From: Spirochaetales bacterium
GTDB lineage: Bacteria > Spirochaetota > Spirochaetia > DSM-27196 > SLST01
Reading direction: 5' to 3'
DNA: 13,423 bases
Assembly (NCBI GenBank): GCA_007130265.1
Contig: SLST01000064.1
Span: 1 to 13,423 of the forward strand
Shown one piece after another: positions 1 to 6,087 of this stretch. The notes under the pieces were generated by a model. That model did not search any database and was not told where the DNA came from. It saw nothing but the letters and a program-made list of their open reading frames with translations. The stretch's first letter is position 1, and each line of letters opens with the position of its first letter. A program made the position numbers and the translations under genes.

Positions 1-25
1 AGTAAGCAAATGCGAGGGAGGCTCC

Positions 26-904
26 ATGAAGACGATCACCCATCCGTACCAGCCGCTTTCCGGCGGTGAATGGATCCGCGGGAACCTGCACACCCACACC
101 ACGGCTAGCGATGGTTCACGACCGCTGCAGGAGGTCGTCACGGACTACGCGCGGCGCGGCTACGGCTTCCTCATGATCTCGGACCACGATGTATTCAGCG
201 GTTCGAACGAGTATGACCGCATTGACCCGCACGGGATGGTGCTGATTCCCGGCAACGAGGTTACCGCAAACGGGCCGCACCTGCTGCACGTGAACGCTGA
301 TCGCCTCGTCGCGCCGGATCCGCTTCGGCAGAACGTCTTCACGGCGATCGCCGCCGGAGGCGGGTTCGGCGTGGTCAATCACCCGAACTGGCAGTCCGGT
401 TTCAGCCACTGCCCATTCGACCGCATGGCCGAATGGGTCGACTTCGCGGGTCTCGAGATCTACAACGGAACGATTGGTCGGCTCGACGGCAGTCCGTACG
501 CGACGGACAAGTGGGACAGGCTGCTTGCTCAGGGTCGACGCGTGTGGGGCTTCGCCAACGACGACAGTCACCTGCCGGAGGCCGACGTGGAGCTCGGGTG
601 GAACGTCGCGTACGTCCGGGAACGTTCCGTGGACGCGGTGGTCGAGGCGCTTGGGGCCGGGCGGTTCTACGCGTCGACCGGCGTGGAGATCGAGGCGATC
701 GAGGTGGAAGGCGAGACGATCCGGGTGCGCGCGCCGAACGCCGCGCGCATCGTTGCGCTCATGCAGACGGGACGAAGGTTCGCACAGACCGATGGAAGCG
801 AGATCGAGGTGATGTTCCCGGACAGCGCGAGCTACGTGCGTTTCGAGTGCTGGGGCACCGGTGAGACGTCGGCCTGGACTCAGCCCTTCTTCGTAGAGGG
901 GTGA
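26..904 (+). CDS. PHP-domain metallohydrolase (CehA/McbA-like)
   Basis: A 292-residue protein of the PHP (polymerase and histidinol phosphatase) superfamily, whose members are metal-dependent phosphoesterases or related hydrolases. Visible metal-site motifs are NLHTHT (H22, H24) followed by SDG (28-30), ISDHD (51-55, with D53 and H54), PGNE (E78), H88, VNHP (H119) and NDDSH (D180, H182). These give the usual seven-stranded barrel ligand set. The part after about residue 215 reads as a small beta-rich C-terminal domain, common in CehA-type proteins. There is no signal peptide, so it is probably cytoplasmic. The ATG at 26 has a purine-rich site GAGGGAGG at 14-21, which supports this start. Substrate is unknown; context suggests phosphate or ester removal in sugar metabolism, but that is inference. 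It is followed by a 100-base gap with a hairpin and a candidate promoter, so it may end its own transcription unit. Confidence 0.9.
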   Translation: MKTITHPYQPLSGGEWIRGNLHTHTTASDGSRPLQEVVTDYARRGYGFLMISDHDVFSGSNEYDRIDPHGMVLIPGNEVTANGPHLLHVNADRLVAPDPLRQNVFTAIAAGGGFGVVNHPNWQSGFSHCPFDRMAEWVDFAGLEIYNGTIGRLDGSPYATDKWDRLLAQGRRVWGFANDDSHLPEADVELGWNVAYVRERSVDAVVEALGAGRFYASTGVEIEAIEVEGETIRVRAPNAARIVALMQTGRRFAQTDGSEIEVMFPDSASYVRFECWGTGETSAWTQPFFVEG

Positions 905-905
905 G

Positions 906-925
906 CGGCGGGTTTCTCCGCGCCG
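906..925 (+). terminator. Weak hairpin after the PHP gene
   Basis: CGGCG (906-910) pairs with CGCCG (921-925), and an inner GG/CC pair leaves a small loop and a one-base bulge. It begins directly after the TGA of the PHP gene. There is no T-run after it, so it is at best a weak intrinsic terminator or an mRNA 3'-end stabiliser. Confidence 0.3.
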
Positions 926-960
926 TGCGCGTGACAGCGGCACGACAAGCGGCGACAGTG

Positions 961-989
961 TTGACACTCTTGGGGTGACCCATCATTGT
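961..989 (+). promoter_or_regulatory. Candidate sigma-70 promoter with palindrome over the -35
   Basis: A perfect TTGACA (961-966) lies 17 bases before CATTGT (984-989), which matches the -10 consensus at three of six positions. The -35 is embedded in the palindrome AGTGT-TG-ACACT (957-968), which could be an operator. Transcription would start close to 996 and give a very short leader before the ATG at 1005. The -10 is weak, so the call is tentative. Confidence 0.4.
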
Positions 990-1004
990 CGTTCCCGGGG
1001 GAAT

Positions 1005-2039
1005 ATGCTCGAGGCGCTCGTCGATGCCGTCAAACAGTCAGGCCATAACCCGGTCATTCTTGACAGTCGCGTCGTCGTCGTTCCCGCGTGGGGGCGTGTC
1101 GTCGGCCTCTTTCCGGATGGCCGCCAGAACGCGCTCTGGGTGAACGAACCGCTCTTCGCGGCCGATGATCCCTCGTGGATCAACTACGGCGGCGATCGTG
1201 TGTGGATCTCGCCCGAGCTCGACACGAACGTCACCGATGTCGGGGGCGGACGGCTCGACGTCGTCGTGCGCAAGAGTGTCGATCCGGGACGCTTCATTCT
1301 GAAGGGTGCCGACGCCCGGGCCTGCGAGATCGTGTCGCGGGACTCGGTCTACTTTCGTCGCGCGGACTCGACGGTGGACCTGATCCGGCGACGGGTCGTG
1401 GAGCCTCTCGCCACCTCGCCGTACGGCGAGGTGCGGTCGGGCAGCGTCACTAGCGCCGGATACCGGTCGGCGACGACACTCACCGCCGAAGGATCGGTGT
1501 CGGAGAGCGTTCGCCCGGCTGTCTGGAGCATCCTGCAGGTGGTGCCGGGGAGCGAGATCACCGTCCCCACCTCGAGGCATGCCCCGCGAACGCTCGCGTT
1601 CATCGACTCGCCGCGCTTCGACGTGGCACCGCGCGGTTCCGGGGGCCTGCTCACCTGCGTGGTCGATACCCCCACGAGCTGGAAACTCGGGCTCCACGCG
1701 ACCGACAGCGTCGGTCTTGCCATGGCCGAGTTCGACGCGCCGGCGGGGCGAATGCTCGTCGTTCGGGCCTTCACGGTTACGCCCGGCGAACGGTGCTCGG
1801 ATGTTCCGGCCACTCTCCCCGCCGACGATCCGCGCGCTGCCGGCTACGTGCAGCAGCTCTACGTCGACGATGGAGCACTCGGCGGCTTCGGTGAGCTCGA
1901 GCACCATTCACCGTATCTGTCGCCGGAGAATGGGTATCGCGTGACCGACGTGTGCGAGACCTTCGCGTACTGCGGTTCGGCGGATGCGGTCGCCGCGGTC
2001 AAGGAGCGGTGGCTTGTGGGCGCAAGGAGCAAGGCATGA
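1005..2039 (+). CDS. Galactose-mutarotase-like fold protein (DUF6786/DUF4380-like)
   Basis: A 344-residue beta-rich protein, recognised only at the fold/family level. The pattern VVVPAWGRV (24-32), then INYGGDRVWISPE (59-71), and a late GELEHHSP segment (296-303) recalls DUF4380/DUF6786 proteins of the aldose-1-epimerase-like superfamily, where such segments shape the sugar-binding face. No catalytic assignment is possible from sequence alone. The ATG at 1005 is preferred because GGGGGA lies just upstream (996-1001); an in-frame GTG at 975 would add ten residues but has no ribosome site and lies inside the candidate promoter. The stop overlaps the ATG of the next gene (ATGA, 2036-2039), so it is translationally coupled to the SDR and likely serves the same sugar. 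No signal peptide is seen. Alternatives are a sugar-binding protein without enzyme activity or a hexose mutarotase. Confidence 0.75.
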   Translation: MLEALVDAVKQSGHNPVILDSRVVVVPAWGRVVGLFPDGRQNALWVNEPLFAADDPSWINYGGDRVWISPELDTNVTDVGGGRLDVVVRKSVDPGRFILKGADARACEIVSRDSVYFRRADSTVDLIRRRVVEPLATSPYGEVRSGSVTSAGYRSATTLTAEGSVSESVRPAVWSILQVVPGSEITVPTSRHAPRTLAFIDSPRFDVAPRGSGGLLTCVVDTPTSWKLGLHATDSVGLAMAEFDAPAGRMLVVRAFTVTPGERCSDVPATLPADDPRAAGYVQQLYVDDGALGGFGELEHHSPYLSPENGYRVTDVCETFAYCGSADAVAAVKERWLVGARSKA

Positions 2040-2851
2040 GACTACAGGGTAAGGTGGCGATCGTCACCGGCTCGAGCAGCGGGATCGGCAGGGCGATCGC
2101 GGAGGCCTTCGCGGCGGAGGGCGCCGCCGTCGTGGGCGCCGCGCCGAACCCCGATGTGGGCGAACAAGTGAGCGACGAGATCCGCCGGCGTGGGGGAGAC
2201 GCGCGCTTCGTGAGCTGCGACATCAGCCGCGAGGACGACGTCCGGCGGCTCTTCGAGACGACGAGAAAGGAGCTCGGCGCGGTGGACGTCCTCGTGAACA
2301 ATGCGGGGGTCAATTTCGCCAAGGCTTTCGAGGAGACGACCGTCGAGGAGTGGGATCGCGTCATCAACACGGATCTTCGCGGCACTTTCCTCTGCACGCG
2401 CCTTGCGATTCGGAGCATGCTCGATCACGGCGGCGGCAGTGTCGTGAACATCTCCACGGTCCACACGATCGCCTCGGTTCACGGGGCGGCGCCATACGAC
2501 GCGGCGAAATGCGGCGTGATAGGGCTGACGAAGGCGCTTGCGATCGAGTTCGCCTCGCGCGGGATCCGGGTCAACGCGATCTCGCCGGGCCTGATCGACA
2601 CGCAGATCTGGAAGGATGTGCAGAACGCCGCACCCGACCTCGAACAGTGCCTCGCGTACTGGAGGTCCAACATCCCGGCAGGCCGCGTAGGTACGCCGGA
2701 AGAGATTGCGCGCGCGGCGGTCTTCCTCGCGAGCGATGAGTCGAGCTACATGACCGGCACGAACATGATTGTTGACGGCGGCATGACGAGCCAGCTGGTG
2801 AGCGCCCCTCCGTACGAGTCGAAGCCGGTCGAGGGCCGGTCAGACCGGTGA
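2036..2851 (+). CDS. SDR-family NAD(P)-dependent oxidoreductase
   Basis: A 271-residue classical short-chain dehydrogenase/reductase, probably oxidising a sugar hydroxyl to a ketone or lactone, or the reverse. The nucleotide-binding TGSSSGIG is at 11-18, the cofactor-supporting D62 follows, NNAG is at 88-91, and the YxxxK pair is Y154/K158. The conserved Asn before the active site is N111, and the C-terminal NAISPG and TGTNMIVDGG motifs are typical. Aligned by the distance to Tyr, the usual catalytic Ser falls on T141, a conservative substitution. The start at 2036 uses the site AAGGAG (2024-2029) and overlaps the previous stop by four bases; a longer in-frame reading from 1952 lies inside the previous gene and is rejected. 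Its own stop overlaps the GTG of the GH127 gene. The coenzyme preference is not clear from the segment after the second beta strand. Confidence 0.93.
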   Translation: MRLQGKVAIVTGSSSGIGRAIAEAFAAEGAAVVGAAPNPDVGEQVSDEIRRRGGDARFVSCDISREDDVRRLFETTRKELGAVDVLVNNAGVNFAKAFEETTVEEWDRVINTDLRGTFLCTRLAIRSMLDHGGGSVVNISTVHTIASVHGAAPYDAAKCGVIGLTKALAIEFASRGIRVNAISPGLIDTQIWKDVQNAAPDLEQCLAYWRSNIPAGRVGTPEEIARAAVFLASDESSYMTGTNMIVDGGMTSQLVSAPPYESKPVEGRSDR

Positions 2852-4596
2852 CTGCGCTTGGCTCCATGAGCTCCGGGAGCCTGTCCGGGTTCCTTGGGAA
2901 TCTCTATCGGCGCACGTGGGGGGGGAACCTGCTCGCGCTCGACTGGGAGTCGGACTTCCTCGCGCCCTTTGTCTCCAAGTCCGAGTCGGGCGGCTATGTG
3001 GGACTCGGCAAGAGTTTCGAAGCGCTCACCCGCATGGCACACGAGACCGGCGAAGCGAGGCTTCTCGAGCGGCGCCGGTTCGTCCTTGACACGCTGATCG
3101 GCGCTCGGGAACCCGACGGGTACCTCGGCACCTTTGCTTCCCCGTCGCGATACGAGCGCCTGTGGGATGTGCACGAGGTGGCCTATCTCGTCCTTGCCCT
3201 GCTGGCCGACTACGAGCTTCATGCCGACGACGTACCGCTCTCCGTCGCGCGGGAGACCGGCGACCTCCTCCTCGCGAGGCTCGATGCCGCGACGCTCGAA
3301 CAGGCAGGGAAGGAGCCGTGGGGCACCGTGTCGCCGCACCTCGGGCTGCTCGGTCTCGACCGTGCGATGGTCGCGCTCTCGCGCATTACCGGCGATGAGC
3401 GCTACGCGCGGTTCGCTCGGGACCGGCTCGGGCTTGAAGCCTGGGACCTCGGGATCGTGGAGGGACGCTTCGAGCCGATCGAGGGCCACATGTACGCCTA
3501 CCTCGAGCGCGCGCTCGCACAGCTCGAGCTCCGCGAGCTCGACGGCTCCACGGACGTGCCGCCTGCAGTCGACCGGGCGCTCGCCTATCTGCTCGGCGAC
3601 CGGGCGCTGCTCGTCTCCGGCACGTGCAGCATCGAAGAGTGCTGGCATTCGGACCAGACCGTCAGCGGCGACATCGGCGAGACGTGCGCGACTGCCTACC
3701 TGATCCGGCTCCTCTGGAAGCTTCTGCGCCGGGGAGGCGCGGGCAGGTACGGCGATCTCATGGAGCGAGCGATACACAACACCCTCGCGGCCGCGCAGTC
3801 GCCGGACGGCCGCCGGCTGCGCTACTACGTCCCGCTCGAGGGCGAGCGGCGCTACTGGGAGAAGGACACGTACTGCTGTCCCGGCAACTTCCGTCGCGTC
3901 GTCTCCGAGCTCCCGAACATGATCGCCGCCGGCGGAGGGCGTGAGCTGCTCGTGAACCTGTATGCGGAGAGCTCTGTTTCTGTGCGGATCGACGAAGACA
4001 TCGTGGTCGAGCTCACGCAGCGGACCGACTATCCGAACTCCGGCCTCGTCGATCTCGAAATCAACCCTGACCGCCCGGTCGGGTTTACGCTGTCCCTGCG
4101 CACACCGGGGTACGCCGCGGCGCCTCGCGTCACGGTGAACGGCATCGAACCGCAAGACGGCCCGGCGCCGGATGGCGGCAGAGACGGCTTCATCGCGATC
4201 CGTCGCGAGTGGCGGCGCGGCGATCACGTGCGTCTCGAGGTCGAGATGCCGTGGCGATGGATCCGCGGGATCCGCCGGCAGGCCGGCCGCTCGGCGCTCG
4301 CACGCGGCCCGATGCTCTACTGCTTCAACCCGCACCGTAATCCCGGGATCGACGCGGGCGCCGTGTGCGGCGGTGAGTACGCGCTCGACCCGCAGAGCGT
4401 TGAGGGGCCGTTCGCCGACGAAGGTCCACGGCCGGGAGGCACCGCCTGCCGCGTCACCGGGCAGCGAACGAACACGCACGGTCGGGACGAGCGCGTCGAG
4501 CTCACCCTGACCGAGTTCGCCGATCCTGACGGCGTGGCGACGTACTTCCCGCTGGTCGACCCGAGTTCCGCAGTCGACGACGAGTTGTGGGGGTAG
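2848..4596 (+). CDS. GH127-family glycoside hydrolase (beta-L-arabinofuranosidase type, DUF1680)
   Basis: A 582-residue protein with an (alpha/alpha) barrel followed by beta domains. The family's zinc-thiolate site is clear: E278-T-C280 in GETCAT and the vicinal pair C343-C344 in TYCCPGN. In characterised GH127 enzymes the first Cys of the CC pair is the nucleophile and a Glu about sixteen residues before the ETC motif is the acid/base; here E263 or E264 (SIEECW) fits. Known family activities are release of beta-L-arabinofuranose and, in some members, other branched sugars of pectin, so the exact substrate is open. There is no signal peptide, hence probably intracellular action on imported oligosaccharides or glycosides. 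The start is GTG 2848 in a GTGA overlap with the SDR stop; an ATG at 2866 is possible but has no ribosome site. Length is slightly below the common 600-680 residues. Confidence 0.92.
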   Translation: MTALGSMSSGSLSGFLGNLYRRTWGGNLLALDWESDFLAPFVSKSESGGYVGLGKSFEALTRMAHETGEARLLERRRFVLDTLIGAREPDGYLGTFASPSRYERLWDVHEVAYLVLALLADYELHADDVPLSVARETGDLLLARLDAATLEQAGKEPWGTVSPHLGLLGLDRAMVALSRITGDERYARFARDRLGLEAWDLGIVEGRFEPIEGHMYAYLERALAQLELRELDGSTDVPPAVDRALAYLLGDRALLVSGTCSIEECWHSDQTVSGDIGETCATAYLIRLLWKLLRRGGAGRYGDLMERAIHNTLAAAQSPDGRRLRYYVPLEGERRYWEKDTYCCPGNFRRVVSELPNMIAAGGGRELLVNLYAESSVSVRIDEDIVVELTQRTDYPNSGLVDLEINPDRPVGFTLSLRTPGYAAAPRVTVNGIEPQDGPAPDGGRDGFIAIRREWRRGDHVRLEVEMPWRWIRGIRRQAGRSALARGPMLYCFNPHRNPGIDAGAVCGGEYALDPQSVEGPFADEGPRPGGTACRVTGQRTNTHGRDERVELTLTEFADPDGVATYFPLVDPSSAVDDELWG

Positions 4597-4620
4597 GGTA
4601 ACGGGTTCGTCACCGTGACC
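4597..4620. promoter_or_regulatory. Imperfect inverted repeat between GH127 and UxuA-like genes
   Basis: GGTAACGG (4597-4604) and CCGTGACC (4613-4620) pair at seven of eight positions around an eight-base centre, directly after the GH127 stop. The right arm contains the candidate -35 of the next gene. It could be a weak terminator hairpin (no T-run follows) or an operator. Sequence alone cannot decide. Confidence 0.3.
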
Positions 4621-4644
4621 TACTCGATGCCCTCGTGGTAGAAT
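4615..4644 (+). promoter_or_regulatory. Candidate extended -10 promoter for the UxuA-like gene
   Basis: TAGAAT (4639-4644), preceded by TGG (4636-4638), forms an extended -10. GTGACC (4615-4620) is an acceptable -35 with an 18-base spacer. The inferred start near 4651 leaves about 14 bases of leader, with AAAGGGG as ribosome site. The same TGG-TA-N2-AT pattern recurs before the FAD oxidoreductase gene. Confidence 0.45.
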
Positions 4645-4664
4645 CTCACGAAAGGGGTCATTCT

Positions 4665-5666
4665 ATGTATCAATCGGTTTTCGCGCGTCCGGCTGCGGGG
4701 CGCGTCAAGCTCTCCATGAGGATAGACCACGACGTGAGCGACGCGACGCTTCTGCTCGGGAAGCAGCTGGGGGTTGATTGCTGCTACGTCTGGGTGAAGC
4801 CTGAGCAGACGACGGCCGACTTCCTTACCCGTCTGAGATCACGCGTCGAGGAGTACGGTCTCGAGCTCTACAATGCGGGCAATATGGACTTGGGCAAGTG
4901 CGCGGACATCATTCTTGCGACCGAAAGGCGCGACGAGAGGATCGAAGCGTTCAACCGCTTTCTTCGTGAGCTCGGGAAGGCGGGGGTCGGCGTGACGACC
5001 TTCACCTTCGAGCAGGTTCCCACGGGAACGTGGAACTCGCCGCAGCCCGCGACCACGCGCGGCACGCCGACCCGTCACGTCGCGATGGACGACGTCGCCG
5101 CCCGCCCGCACACGCACGGCAGGCGCTACAGCGAGGATGAGATCTGGGACAATTTCGCGTATTTCGTGCGCCGTGTGCTCCCGGTCGCCGAAGAGGCGGG
5201 GGTGCGCCTCTCCCTGCACCCGAACGACCCGCCGGCGGACGAGCTCGGCGGTGTTGCCTGCCTCGTGAAGAGCATAGACTCGTACCGCCGTGCCTTCGAG
5301 ATCGGGGGCAGCCCGAATCTTGGGATGGAGTTCTGTACCGGTTGCTGGCTCGAAGGCGGAACGGGATTCGGGGACGTGGTGGAAGGGATCGGCGAGTTCG
5401 GCAGCGCGGGGAGGATCAACATCATCCACTTCCGCAACATCAACGCGCCGCTTCCGGAGTTTCACGAGACCTTTCTCGATAACGGCTATATGAACATGTA
5501 CGAGATTGCGAAGGCGATCGTCGGCGTCGGCTATACCGGCACCGTCACGCTCGACCACATCCCGAAGATGGGTGCAACGGGCGACGACACGGTCGGGCTC
5601 GCCTACGGGATCGGCTATCTGAAGGCGCTCTTCGAGCGCGCCTATGCAGAGGTGGAGGGACCGTAG
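4665..5666 (+). CDS. Mannonate-dehydratase-like (UxuA superfamily) TIM-barrel protein
   Basis: A 333-residue xylose-isomerase-like TIM barrel closest by eye to UxuA. Recognisable blocks are SLHPNDPP (H185), MEFCTGCW (C224), IIHFRNI (H255), FHETFLDNGYMNMYE and TLDHIPKMG (D297). H185, C224, H255 and D297 match the spacing of the metal ligands in UxuA, which dehydrates D-mannonate to 2-keto-3-deoxygluconate. The usual RPDHG signature is altered to LDHIP, and the N-terminal region differs from true UxuA, so another sugar acid substrate or an isomerase/epimerase role is likely. The ATG at 4665 has AAAGGGG at 4651-4657; an in-frame GTG at 4635 would lie within the -10 region and is rejected. It follows GH127 by 68 bases and probably processes the oxidised product of the SDR (inference). 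Confidence 0.85.
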   Translation: MYQSVFARPAAGRVKLSMRIDHDVSDATLLLGKQLGVDCCYVWVKPEQTTADFLTRLRSRVEEYGLELYNAGNMDLGKCADIILATERRDERIEAFNRFLRELGKAGVGVTTFTFEQVPTGTWNSPQPATTRGTPTRHVAMDDVAARPHTHGRRYSEDEIWDNFAYFVRRVLPVAEEAGVRLSLHPNDPPADELGGVACLVKSIDSYRRAFEIGGSPNLGMEFCTGCWLEGGTGFGDVVEGIGEFGSAGRINIIHFRNINAPLPEFHETFLDNGYMNMYEIAKAIVGVGYTGTVTLDHIPKMGATGDDTVGLAYGIGYLKALFERAYAEVEGP

Positions 5667-6067
5667 TGCGCGAAGAGCTCGAGCGGACGGTCCGTTCGGT
5701 CGCCCGGGAGAGCTTCGCGCGATCAGGCGGACCGGGCGGGCAGAACGTCAACAAGGTCAACACGCAGGTCACGCTCCACGTCCCGCTCGACGGACTCGAT
5801 CTGTCTCCCACCGAACGAGAGCGGATTGGCGAGAGACTCGCGAACAGGATCAACGCGAACGACGAGCTCGTCGTTCACTGCTCGCAGACCCGCAGCCAGT
5901 CGGCCAATCGCGAGATCGCGATGGAACGCGCGCTCGATCTCATTGGCGCGGCGATCCGTCCGAAGCGGCGGAGGCGACCGACGCGCCCGTCGCGTGCGGC
6001 AGTCGAACGGCGGCTCGAAGAGAAGCGGCGGCGCTCGGAGACGAAGCGGCAGCGGCGGCGCCCGTGA
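5666..6067 (+). CDS. arfB: Ribosome-rescue peptidyl-tRNA hydrolase ArfB (YaeJ)
   Basis: A 133-residue class-I release-factor-like protein. The catalytic GGQ is at 24-26 within RSGGPGGQNVNKVNT; methylated Gln and Gly-Gly act at the ribosomal peptidyl-transferase centre. There is no codon-recognition domain. The C-terminal tail from about residue 98 is densely Arg/Lys-rich (for example PKRRRRPTRP), as in ArfB, where it enters the empty mRNA channel of stalled ribosomes and triggers hydrolysis of peptidyl-tRNA. The length is normal for ArfB (about 140). The start is GTG 5666, sharing one base with the TAG of the previous gene; GAGGGA (5655-5660) is its ribosome site. It is a housekeeping gene apparently co-transcribed with the sugar operon, which is probably positional rather than functional. 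Confidence 0.92.
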   Translation: MREELERTVRSVARESFARSGGPGGQNVNKVNTQVTLHVPLDGLDLSPTERERIGERLANRINANDELVVHCSQTRSQSANREIAMERALDLIGAAIRPKRRRRPTRPSRAAVERRLEEKRRRSETKRQRRRP

Positions 6068-6071
6068 GTGC

Positions 6072-6087
6072 CCCCCGGTGACGGGGG
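6072..6087. terminator. Convergent-gene hairpin with GNRA-type tetraloop
   Basis: CCCCCG (6072-6077) pairs perfectly with CGGGGG (6082-6087) around GTGA, a GNRA tetraloop when transcribed from the plus strand. It fills the 20-base gap between the convergent arfB and GH65 stops, so it may end transcripts from both sides. Neither side has a T-run, so an intrinsic terminator is not proven; it may instead protect 3' ends. Confidence 0.5.

Noticed and set aside
975..1004. GTG start extending the mutarotase-like protein by ten residues
   Set aside because: No ribosome site upstream, and the stretch lies in the candidate promoter spacer; ATG 1005 is better placed.
67..4270. Repeated ATGGATCCGCGGGA in the PHP gene (near 69) and in GH127 (near 4256)
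   Set aside because: Both copies encode Trp-Ile-Arg-Gly in frame; flanks are unrelated, so it is a chance coding match, not a mobile repeat.
2746..4479. Minus-strand reading frame (577 codons) opposite GH127
   Set aside because: The plus strand carries the full GH127 zinc-site motifs and overlap coupling; the antisense product shows no family features.
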